From Pohlia nutans (Eukaryota > Streptophyta > Bryopsida > Bryales > Mniaceae), in the NCBI GenBank assembly GCA_022496805.1, contig CM040104.1, positions 7,105,650 to 7,169,649 of the forward strand: 64,000 bases of DNA, given 5' to 3'. A program made the translations under genes and the position numbers. Below, piece by piece: positions 24,101 to 36,100 of the stretch. The first letter of the stretch is position 1. Each line of letters starts with the position of its first letter. The notes under the pieces are model-generated. The model made no database searches. It saw only the letters and a list, made by a program, of their open reading frames with translations, and was not told where the DNA came from.

Positions 24101-27100
24101 ATTCTTGACTTCGGGCAGCTGCTTGCGCTGCATTTTCATCTTGTGGGCTGTTTGCCAAGTTCGTGTTATGACCTGCCAAAATCAAATGAAATCATAACAC
24201 TTTTTAGGGAGGTCCTATGACACCTTAGAATTGGCCATGATGCCCTGAATTTTGGGTACATCCGTAATTTTCACCAAGGTCATATTATGGCCTTTTCGAG
24301 GTCTTATTATATTCCATAGTATATATCCTATTGCTTTCTTCACTTCATCTACCTCCAAATCAAGACACATATGATGTAAAAAACATACATAACCCCGAAA
24401 TTTTATACAAAAGGTAATCTTTATCGGTCAGGGCGTCATGGGTTATAACCAAAACCACATGGTTCCCGGCTACAATTGTCACCATTGGGGTCCTGATTAT
24501 GACCCATAATGCTCCTCCCAATGAAGATGGCCTATTACATAATGTTCATTCAACCATTCTTTATATAAAGATAGAACAAAAGAAAGGTTGAGAGATGTAA
24601 AAAAAAAGAATACATGATATAAGTGGTTGTAGAATCAAGCAAGAATAGTACTTTGTTGATTGCAGTATCTTAGTATCTAACAATTGCTTAAGCTAAAAGT
24701 GTACATGCAATGGGAAAAGTGCATGTGGCATAAAATTAGCAAGGTTGTGAATTTTATAAGGCCAATCCTCTTATCCTGCAGTTTTTGAAGTTTATGCTTT
24801 GAATTGAAGAGAATTGGCAATCATCAACCTCCTTATTGTGCAACTTTGCAATTTTAATTTTTAAAGTGCAAAATTCTGCACGTGCACTTTTTAATGAAAT
24901 TGGTGATATCTATAAATAAAAAGGCACAATGTTAAACAATGTTATGATAGGTGTAAGTTGGAAAAAGTGATGGGTTTTAGAACAAGTACCTCGCCAATCC
25001 GACCCATTGCTTGAGCATCCGATGACATCATGCTGATGGCTCCCATGTCATGGAGGATGTCCTCGGCAGCGATCGTCTCGCCCCGAATCCGAGATTCCGC
25101 AAAAGAAACGTCCTCGGAAATGTTCCTGTTGAGATGATGACACACCATCTGCACATGAAGCAGATATGGATCATTTTGCGAACTCAGAAAATTAGGCTTT
25201 TGATCATTCCATAGAGACCCATCCTAGTTGCAAAATCAATTTCTAAACATACGTAGTCCCACTCTATTGATTTTCCTATCATATAGGCTGAATATTCTTT
25301 CTTTTTAAAACAAATAAATTAATATCCACATAATTGACGAAATGGAGTCATGAAATAAAATAATCGCTTTGTTTCATAGTTAACAAACAAAATGGGCCTC
25401 TAAGAAATTCTAAGCACAAGATTAGCACTTGCTATCTACATACATATGGTGTTAACCTCTATGATTTTAAAATGAAAAATTCAATTGATTATATTGTGGA
25501 AAATATAATTCAAATAGGACCAAATTTATATCACCAGAATCAGTGACGAACATCGTATGTATTGGTCAGAAAACAAATAAATTTGAACAAAAGAAAATCT
25601 ACATAGGAACTACTCAAAAACTGCTAGAAAAAAATATAAGGCCTAATTTGGGTTAATAGTAGAACTACTACCAACATTCAAGTTGGTCTTAGGACCCAAG
25701 TTATTATTATTCTTCTTTTACTTTTAACATTGCTAAAAGAACAGAAATTTGTTCAGGATGAATACCAGCATATCAAGATGTTCATCAATGGTATTGACTG
25801 TGTATGGCCTTGTGGGATTTGTTGAAGACGGTAAAACATTTGGCAAGCCACAAACTCGAATGATGTCAGGTGCATGACCACCACCTGCACCCTCACTGTT
25901 ACCTAGAGCTCTTTAATATCACATTCTCACCAAAACTCATCCTCTACTCTCACCATCAAACTCTGTTATGTCACAAGAAGTTGACATGCAAATGTGATCA
26001 ACAAGTGTGAAAAGAGTTCTAGACCAAGTATTTCTTTCAAATCGTATTTATATGCAACACTATTGATTGTCACAATGTTACAAAAAAATCTATTCTCTCA
26101 CTAAAACCCATTCCAACACACTCTGAGTTGACGCACAAATGTGATAATAAGGAGTTCAACAAGTGTTCTATACCACCTTCCTGACTCTTGTGACCCAAAG
26201 TACTACTTTCATGCTACTTTTATATACAACACCACTGATTGTCACAATGTTATAGAAGTCCATTGATAATCACTAGAGTTTCTTTTATTGGCTAAATAGT
26301 CATTGTGGGACATTCCCTCCAATATAATGGGATATTTAAGTGGTCCCTTTCTTGATGGTTTCGCCAATAAAAGAAACGTTGATAATCACGTGCATTTTGG
26401 GCAACATTAAAGAGGTGTAATAACAACAAAAACTTGTGTGCAAATTAAAGGACATGGGTGTCAAATAGAAACCTGTGGTAAGTATGTATTGTCCGGCCTC
26501 CAAATGCTTCAATGGACTGCTCAACACATCCTGATTCGTTTAAAGTGTCCGTGTGGATTGTCACCTGCAATAGAATAGTGGAATCTATGAGAACACGTGA
26601 CAAAAAAAAAAGGAAAAAAAAAAAAAAACTTACTTGCCTAACCCATGGTACTCACAACTCATCTATTTATACACTTGATTGGCCTTCAATTAGCAAGTTG
26701 GGTATAAGCATGACTTGGCTAAATGTCTATGTTCACTCATCTTCAAATGATAATGGGGTTGTCTACTGTCCTTTCAATGATGGTCTACAACCTCCCACTT
26801 TTGAACAATTACTTAACCCCTAAAGAACCAAGGATTCATGGTTTTAAAATAACAAATTTAATTGATTATATTGTAAAAAATATAATTATCTTTACAATAC
26901 AATTAAAATCAGACCATATTTTATATCATCGGAATCACTAACATGTGTTTATAAATAAATAAATTTAAACAAAAGGAACTCCACATAGGACCTACTTAAA
27001 AATATTGACAAAAACATGAGGCCCAATTTGGGCTTCTTGGTCTTTAGGGGTTAACAAATTTGATCTCAACAAATATTGATTCTAGTATGCAAAGTGATCT

Positions 27101-30100
27101 CCCAATGACAACACACTACTACGAATGTTAAAAGGACCAAGGACTCGTGCTTTTAAAATGATCATATTGATTCAGATGGGGCCAAATTTTAGATCCCTAG
27201 AATCTAAAAGTGTTGGTCAAAGAATAAATAAAATTGAACCAAAAAAAAGTTCCCACATGACCTGCTAAAAACAACCTCAATATGCTTTAATGTTTCTCAC
27301 TACCACATTTGTACATGAAGTTCTTTCACCATCTTATGTACAAGAAAAAATTCTAAAATTTCACAGCAACATGTCTTGTTCTTACAAGGCTGACCAAAAA
27401 ATTGACTCTACAGGACACATTATGCTACAGTAAACGCCACCTGTATGCAAATATTCTTCCTTGTACACACACCGTATGAACAGGGGCAACCTCCTTTAGG
27501 GGTTAAAGTGTTGTTACCTGAATGTCATATTCATCAGCAACGTTGAGACAATTTCTGATTGCAGCTGGAGTGGTTCCCCAATCTTCATGGAGCTTCAATC
27601 CTACGGCACCGGCTCGGATTATATCCGGCAACCCTTCCACGTCAGACGTGTTTCCCTGAAATAAATTATACTGTAGGTTAATAGCTTGCGCAACACAAAG
27701 TAATGAAAGTTGAAAAGCTTTGGAATTTTTTCCAAAAAAAGTTACTGAAAAAAGGAATCTTAAGGAACATTTGTAGTGCCAAAATGAAAAGAATCTAAAA
27801 AGAATAATTATTCAGCACATTAGTGTTGAACCCACTATTAACCTATGGTATTAAGAGCAAGAGACAAATTATACTATAGGTTGATAGCTGGTCCAACACA
27901 AAGTAATTCAAGAAAAGAAAGTTGAAAAGTTTTGGAAAATTAGTTTTTCAAAGAAAGTTATTGATAAAAAGAAATGTTGAGGAATATTTGTTATGCCAAA
28001 ATGAAAAGAATTCAACTTTTCCTCCATCCATCAAGTACACTATTCATTCCATCAAAGTCCACTGCTACAACTACTTCCCATCCATTTGGTCACTTGCTAC
28101 TATAGAAATGTTTCGTCCATCAGTTCATGGGTTACGTCGTGTACCCTGCCTCGTCCCCTCCTACCGGACACTCGGCGGTTACCATACTCGTAACTAGGTT
28201 GTTCATGGATGAAAAGTGACAAATTATAGATGAAAACATGTGAGGGTTATAGACAGATGATGTTCTACTCATGGATGGATGAGCAACTGGTTAGGTATTA
28301 TATGATGATGTTTAAAAGTTCTTGAAACAATGGTGTTATCCTAAAACAAAAGTTGTGTTTGAATAAGATACCATGTGTTTTACTTTAATATACTTTTATT
28401 TGTTCACTTTAAACAGTTATAAGGTATGGAAGAACCTGATGGTCTCTCATTATTAGGTGTGTAAGAGCTTGGTGGTCTTCAAACTCATGGAAAATTAGTT
28501 TAGATGTCTTTCTTGACTAATTTCACTAAACTTTGTTAACTATATTTGTTAACTTTTGAATGTGAATTCGAAAGTTGGTACCTTGCCAGTAAAGCCAATG
28601 TTGAGAGGGAATTGATCGGTGGCCTGCAACATAAGACGCATGTGCTCCGGAGACGGGGTGCACGTTGTTGCGCAAGTGCCATGGGCTGGTCCAGTTCCCC
28701 CTCCTACCAGTGTGGTCACGCCTGCCCAATAATTGGCAAATTATATTAACATTAAAATTTGTTTGAGTGGACCTTTTTTTATGTCCAAAGAGTCTAGTCA
28801 TCACCACTTAGGCCGCTTCACTCTATGGTTGAAGGTCGAGAGGCCGTCGATTTCCACCAATCAGATTGCAAGAAACTAAGAATTCGGCATCTCGACTCTT
28901 CAAACAGTCCAGGCCAAAAGTCCAAAGGCCGTCGCCCTCCACAATGCCTACATGGCAGCACTTTTTGACCAAGGCGACAGACTCTCGAAGGAAGTTTGGG
29001 TCGGACAGGAATGAAAACCCAAACTATGGTCGAGAGGCTGTCAAATTATTTTTTCCATAAAAAACCAAAACTATATTTTATTGCCTAATTTCAGCCCATT
29101 TCTTTGGACTCTCAACATAGTTTGGCCACTCAATCCCACGGCCTCTCGACTTGGACGGCCATAGTGTGAAGCGGCCCATAGACAGGACGTAACCAGAGGA
29201 TGTCAAAAACAATGACCCTTGAAAAAAAGATTAAAATGGGAGCCTGTTTTTCTCTTTACTAAATTATTGTTCTTTTTTGGGTGCCGATCCAGATGATCAA
29301 CTACAGTAAACGGGGAATGACCTGATATGGGTACCACTTTTACACGTCTCACATGGTGTGACTCATGTCTAACTCATTTTATGTGTGCTAAAACATGACT
29401 GCCAAAACATCACCAAAATATGAAGGACTGGGGGGTTTATTTGCTGAGAGGAAGGGAAAAAGAAGGTACCAGATGCTATAGCTTCGTCGGCGAGTTGAGG
29501 ACATATGAAGTGAACATGGGTGTCTACTCCACCCGCTGTTAGAATCAGACCTTCCCCAGCAATTGCTTCAGTATTAACCTTGCAAAATCAAGGCCACCAT
29601 CTCAGCTCACAACATACCGTAGTCGGTCGTAAGTATCGGCAAAAAACAATAATTATTAAACGAACAAGAAGCCAAATCTTTAACAAAATCATTTTTTCAA
29701 AGAATGTCTATCTTGTAGTGAAAAAGAGAATCTCTGAGAATATTCACATAATTTTTCATTTTTTGAAAAGGAATTTTTCAAAAAAATTAATTATTCGGCA
29801 TGAGATCCCGACTGGAGACAAGTATTAGAGCAAATAAAAGTGAAATCCAAGCTCTAATATATTGGCTCCATGGCTCGACTCCACTTGTTCAAATTGAATC
29901 TAACTTTGCAAAACAAGATGTCGGGGATTCCATTTTCAATACATCAAAGATTTTTTTAGAGGATGCTCAACAAAGACACTTTAGAATAAGGTACTAACCA
30001 CAACTAATTACGATACTTACCTAAATGCAACGTTCCACAATGAGTACATATTGATTTCGAGAATGTACATCATCTTAACATTACTACTTGTGTTTGATCA

Positions 30101-33100
30101 CTAATTTAAAAAAACCCATTAGAGATAACATGAAACTCTCACGTTGAATGTTTTATGGATAACACAATTTTGTTTATCTATTTCCGCATGTTATTTTTTA
30201 CTTGTGGTTGCAGATTGTTTATCAATAAAACTTTGAATCGTTATAACTTTTGCACTTGGTATCCAAATCATGCACTCTTTGGTGCGTTGGAATCCTCTTT
30301 CAAAATTAAAATAGAGGATATGGTTTAGGTGACTTACCCCAACAATCATGCCTTCCGAAACACCGTCCATGACATCAGGATTCCCAGCTTTGCCAATGCC
30401 AACAATGAGGCTTCCCTTGATGCCAATATCTGCCTTATAAATACCAGTGTAATCAATCACCAACGCATTGCTAATGACAGTGTCCAAGGTCTCATTCTCA
30501 CTGTAGCCACTGGCCTGCCCCATTCCATCTCGTAGAACTTTCCCACCTCCAAACTTGCACTCGTCTCCAAAGACCGTGTAGTCCTTCTCCACTTCCGCGT
30601 ACAAGTTGGTGTCACCCAATTGCACCTTTTTCCAATGAAAAATATTTGCACACATTTTAGCACGAAGAACTATCTGTATTTTAAGTTTCTTTATGATCGT
30701 AAAAGACCGAGAATTCATGTTTTAAAATGACAAATTCAATCGATTACATCGTGAAAAATATCATTCAAATGAGACCGTAATTTCTAAGTATCACCGGAAT
30801 ATGATGACGAACATTGTATGCGTTGGTCAAAAAACAAAGAAAATTGAACAAAAGGACCTCAAAATTGCTAAACAAAAAAGACATGAAACCCAATTTAGGC
30901 TTCACTTGCCAGCGTACAAGTTGGTGTCACCCAATTTGCACCTTTTCCAATGAAAAAATATTTGCACAAATTTTTAGCACAAAGAGAAAATTCTTGGCTA
31001 ATTTCAATCACTCCTCAAGGATCAAGAGTTTATGTTTTGACCCCTAAAGGACCAAGAAGTCCTCATGTGTTTTTTTTAGCAATTTTGAGTAGATCCTATG
31101 TGGACTTGATTTTGTTCAAATGTATTTGCTTTAGATCAACACATGTAATGTTCTTCATTGATATAAAATTTGGCCTCATTTGAATTATTGATTTTTCACT
31201 ATATGATCAATTGAATTTGTCATTTGAATATCATGAATTCTTGGTCCTTTAGGGGTTAAAATGCCAAATTCGATCAATTACATTGTGAAAAATATCATTC
31301 AAACGAGACCAAAGCTTCTATCGACGGAAGAACATTGTATGCGTTGGTCAAAATTTGAAAAAAAGAAATTCACATAGGACTTGCTAAAAAACCATGAAAC
31401 CCAATTTAGGTTTCTTGATCCTTTAGGGGTTAAAGGAGCTTTTGGGTGAAATTAGTCAAACGTATAGAATAATAATCATAACGTTGGCTTGAAGACCATT
31501 GTGAATAAAGAGTTTGTTAGGGGCAATTTGATTATTTGTGCCTCAAGGACATAGGTAGCAAGAATTTGCTACAAAAAAAATGTCAAAATGAATCAAAAAT
31601 GTACCAACTATAGTAAGTGGCTGCAAAAGCATTAGAGTATTCTAGCAAAATGGCTATCAAAGGTTGTAGTAATTTTGGAAAAAAATAATAACATTACTGA
31701 CCTTGTCTCCAGTTGTGGGTCCAAACATGTGTGCATAATGCTCCTTGTCCACCTTGCAAGTCATCAAGCCATTCTCCCCGGAAATCCCAGTCCTGTTTCA
31801 AAAGTCCACATTATTTTTCATAGTAGCTAAAAGTGCAACTTCAAAGAGCAAGATGAGTGATGCCCTAATATGGGTACCCCTCCAAAAATAGTGTGATTTT
31901 CGAGAAATATCTTTTTAGTAAGAAAAAAAATATTTGAAAATTACAAAAATTAGAGGGTGTTATAGACACCATGGCTGCAACTATATACATGGTGTTAAAG
32001 ACGGAATTTCTAACACATATAAAATGAGTTAGACATAAGTCACACTATGTGAGACGCATAAAAGTGGTACCCATATCATGCCATTCCCCAGATTCCATTT
32101 TAAGCCTTGAGCCCCAAAATACTAAAATTTTCAAGTCTCATTTGAGAATCGTCTCTTATAATTAGAGTTATCCCTTTAACTCAGAAAAAACTTCAAAGGG
32201 CTGTCAAAGTTAACTCAAAGCTTTGAAATTTTCAATAATTCTATTTGTGGAACGCAAGTCTCACACTCTAATGTCAAAACCAAAGACTCAAAAATTCCAC
32301 CACATTGAAAATGGAATATTCAAGAACATTCAAAGATGTCAAGCTTACTATATGTTTAAAAAAATAGAAAATAAATATATTAAAAATAAATTAAAAATTA
32401 AAAAAACTCCATGCAATTGTGTTGGAGAGGTACATACAGTGCATGTGGTTCAGGAGCATGAAGAAACTTTTTGGCTCGAATGCCTTCCATGATGACTGGC
32501 AGACGAGAGGGGTCTACTGGACCTGAGGCCAAGCCATTTCCTCCTTTGATAACCTTCTTTCCGCCAATGCTCACCAATGTCACTGTCTTGCTATCACCTG
32601 GCTAATAAATAATTTCACATGAATCCCACGACCACATGTTTTAAATTAGACAGTCGCTTCAAAATTAACCCCTAAAGGACCAAGGATTCATGATTTTAAA
32701 ATGACAAATTCAATTTATTGTATAGAGAAAAATATACCTCAAATGAGACCAAATTTTATATCATTAGAATCAGTGAAGAACATTGCATGTGCTGGTCAAA
32801 CAACAAATAAATTTGATAAAAAGAAGTCAACATAGGACCTACTCAAAATTGCTAAAAAATACATGAAACCCAATTTGGGCTTCTTAGGGGTTAAAAGAAT
32901 GAAAAGAGCTTCAACTGGATTGTATAATTATTCTCACTACTAGAAAAAAGCCTTTCTTTCTTCTCCCAGGGTTTATGTTATGACAAAATATGGAATTTCT
33001 TGTAATGGGAATTGTCAAGTGTTTACCTCAAATCGGACAGCCGTGCCAGCAAGAATATTGAGACGCATGCCATAGGCTTTCTCTCGGTCGAAAATCAGGT

Positions 33101-36100
33101 ACGGATTAGTTTCAATGAAGTGGTAATGACTACCAATCTGAAAACAAGCACACACCAAAAACATAAATAATGAAATGAAACACTTTCAGAACAAGAGGTA
33201 TTCTGAGCTCAATACAATAAAGAAGCTACATTAGAAGAAAACCTTGTAAATTTGGTCCCTAAATTTCATTCAATGGTTGGCCACACATGTGCCAAAAAGT
33301 CAAACACTTATCAAAGACTTAAAGTATGTGCCACAAAAGTATTCATTTTGTCCGGAAATAATTGTCTTAGTTTTTGGCGTGTTTTAACTTAACCCCTATT
33401 ATCCAAAAAAAAAACTTGGCATAGTACTCGAAAAATGGTCTATCTTTAATAGTAGTATGAAGTTTTTGTGTTACTGACTCTCATTGTCTGCCCTGTTTGA
33501 AGTGGACAAGGCTCACATTTGAAGTATAAAATTTAGGACAAATATTGCAAAAGAAAAACAAAAGCCAAAAATTAGGACAATTATTTCCAAACAGAGGGAG
33601 TAATTGTTTTCTTGCGTAGTACATTTGTCATCATGCAAAACCAAAATTCTCTAAGAACTATGCCATCTATTAGATAATTGAAACCGTGCACGTACACACA
33701 ACAAGACAATTCCACCCTTTGAACTGTCATGTCAAACTCCAACGCGGGACAACCTATCTATTACATAAGGAAGACCGTGCACGCACGCACACTCACTCAC
33801 AAAGGCAGATTCACTGCTAGACTCTAGCATAGGCCAACCTGATAGTGAATACAAGCAGGGGTTTTTCTTTTTTTTGAGCAATACAACCTAGAAAAGGACC
33901 ACTCATATTCCTTTATATTAGAGAGAATGCCACACAATAAGGATTTTTTTTGGTTTTTAAGGGAAGTGCTAATGTGGCGACATAAAATAAAATGGTGTAG
34001 CCAAATATTTTCATATTCATAGTTCTATTTTGGATAGAACCATCTTTTCATCCACATATTTGGATGACTTTCTTTAGAAACAAGCAATTTCATCCAATTT
34101 ATCTTCAAAAATTGGAACAGTCTGGCATCTTCATCCATTTTCTTCTTCAATTTTTCCTTAAGGCTTGATGCACGCCAATTATTTTTGGTACTTTTTGGCA
34201 TTTAACCCCCAAAGGACCAAGAAGCCCGAATTGGACCTCATGTACTTGTTTTAGCATTTTTTCAGTATATCCTATGTAGAGTTCCTTTTGTTCAAATTTA
34301 TTTGTTTTTTGACCAACACATACAATGTTCTTCATTGATTCCAATGATATAAAATTAAATTACATTTTTCAAAATATGACCAATTAAACAAGTTGTCATT
34401 TTAAAACCATAAATTATCCTTTAGGGGTTAAATGTCAAAGAAAAAAATCACCGCCACACAGTGATTCTCCTGAATTGCCCAAAACGGAAACCCTGAATAC
34501 AAGAAACTAAGAGTCTCGGGAACCAAATGGGTATGAAATTTTCTTCTAAAGCGGAGAATGAATAGTGTAATGGTTTGAAGGAAGCATGAACCTGAATGGG
34601 CCGATCTGCACGGTTGCTAACTGTCAAAACAACAGCTCGCCGACCTCGGTTGATGACAATCTCACCGGAGCCAGCAATCAATTTCCCTGGCTGGCTTGGA
34701 TCCATCTCAAACTGGAAGGCACCCAGAGGTGGCACTGTGAAGCAGACACCCACATTTTGCATCAATTAAAAGTCTATGCATTAAAATCAAAATGGTGAAA
34801 AATATAATTCCAACAGAACCAAATTTTATATCTCTAGAATCATTGAAGAACATTGCATGTGCTGGTCAAGAAACAAACGAAAACTGCACAAAAGAAAGTC
34901 CCCATGTGACTCACTCAAAAGTGCTTAAATAGTCCTCAAAACTATGAAATAGACATCAACTTTTCATCAAATTAGTCCCTCAATGACCAAGATTTTCATG
35001 TGGAAAAGATAATTCAGGTGGGATCAAGATTTATATCACTAGAATCAATGAAGAGCATTGCATGTGTTGGTAAAAAAATAAATGAAAATTGTACCAAAAA
35101 AAATTTCATATGACCGATTCAAAAGTGCTAAAAACTAGTCCTCAAAACGACATCAACATTTAGGATTTGAGTGTAACAAAACAAGAATCTTTTCATTAAA
35201 TTAACCCCTCAAGGACCAAGATTTTCATGTGGAAAAGATAATTCAGATGGGATCAAATTTTATATCACTAGAATCAATGAAGAGCATTGCATGTGTTGGT
35301 AAAAAACTAAATGAAAATTGTACCAAAAAAAATTCATATGACCGATTCAAAAGTGCTAAAAACTAGTCCTCAAAACGATGAAATAGACATCAACATTTAG
35401 GATTTGAGTGTAACAGAACAAAAATCTTTTCATTAAATTAACTCCTCAAGGACCAAGATTTTCATGTGGAAAAGATAATTCAGATGGGATCAAATTTTAC
35501 ATCACTAGAATCAATGAAGAACATTGCATGTGTTGGTAAAAAAATAAACGAAAATTGAACAAATGAAGTCCCCATATGACCCACTTAAAAGTGCTTGGTC
35601 CTTTAGAGGGATTGCACACCTGGAAGAAACGAGCCGTGCAAAGCAAGAGCCAAATCTCCATCTTCTGATGAAAAAGGGTCATGTATTGTAACAAGCTTCG
35701 TCCCATCACGAAATGTTCCTTCAACCTGCAAACCAAATGCTTATGAGACGCAATCGATTTTGCCATGTGTCATATAGGCATGGGCTAAGACCCACAAAAT
35801 AGTCTAGGTGGCACCAAAATAATTAAATTATTAGCCACAGCTTGTACGAGCTTGCTATGTGGGCTCAGTATTCGTTATTTTGGCAAATTTAAGTGACGTT
35901 CAAGTGCTAAAGACTAGGACTGTCTTGAGCCCAAATGGATTTATAGTTGCTCAGTTGGAACGTCAAAGTTCTAAGTCAAAGTTCTAAATGAGATAGATGT
36001 TGATTTCGAGATTTTAAATGAGTGTCTCAAACTGCTCTAGTTCCTATTTGAGAGCCCTTTTTCTAAGCCTCAAAGCTCTAAAATCTAGGATAGATATAGA

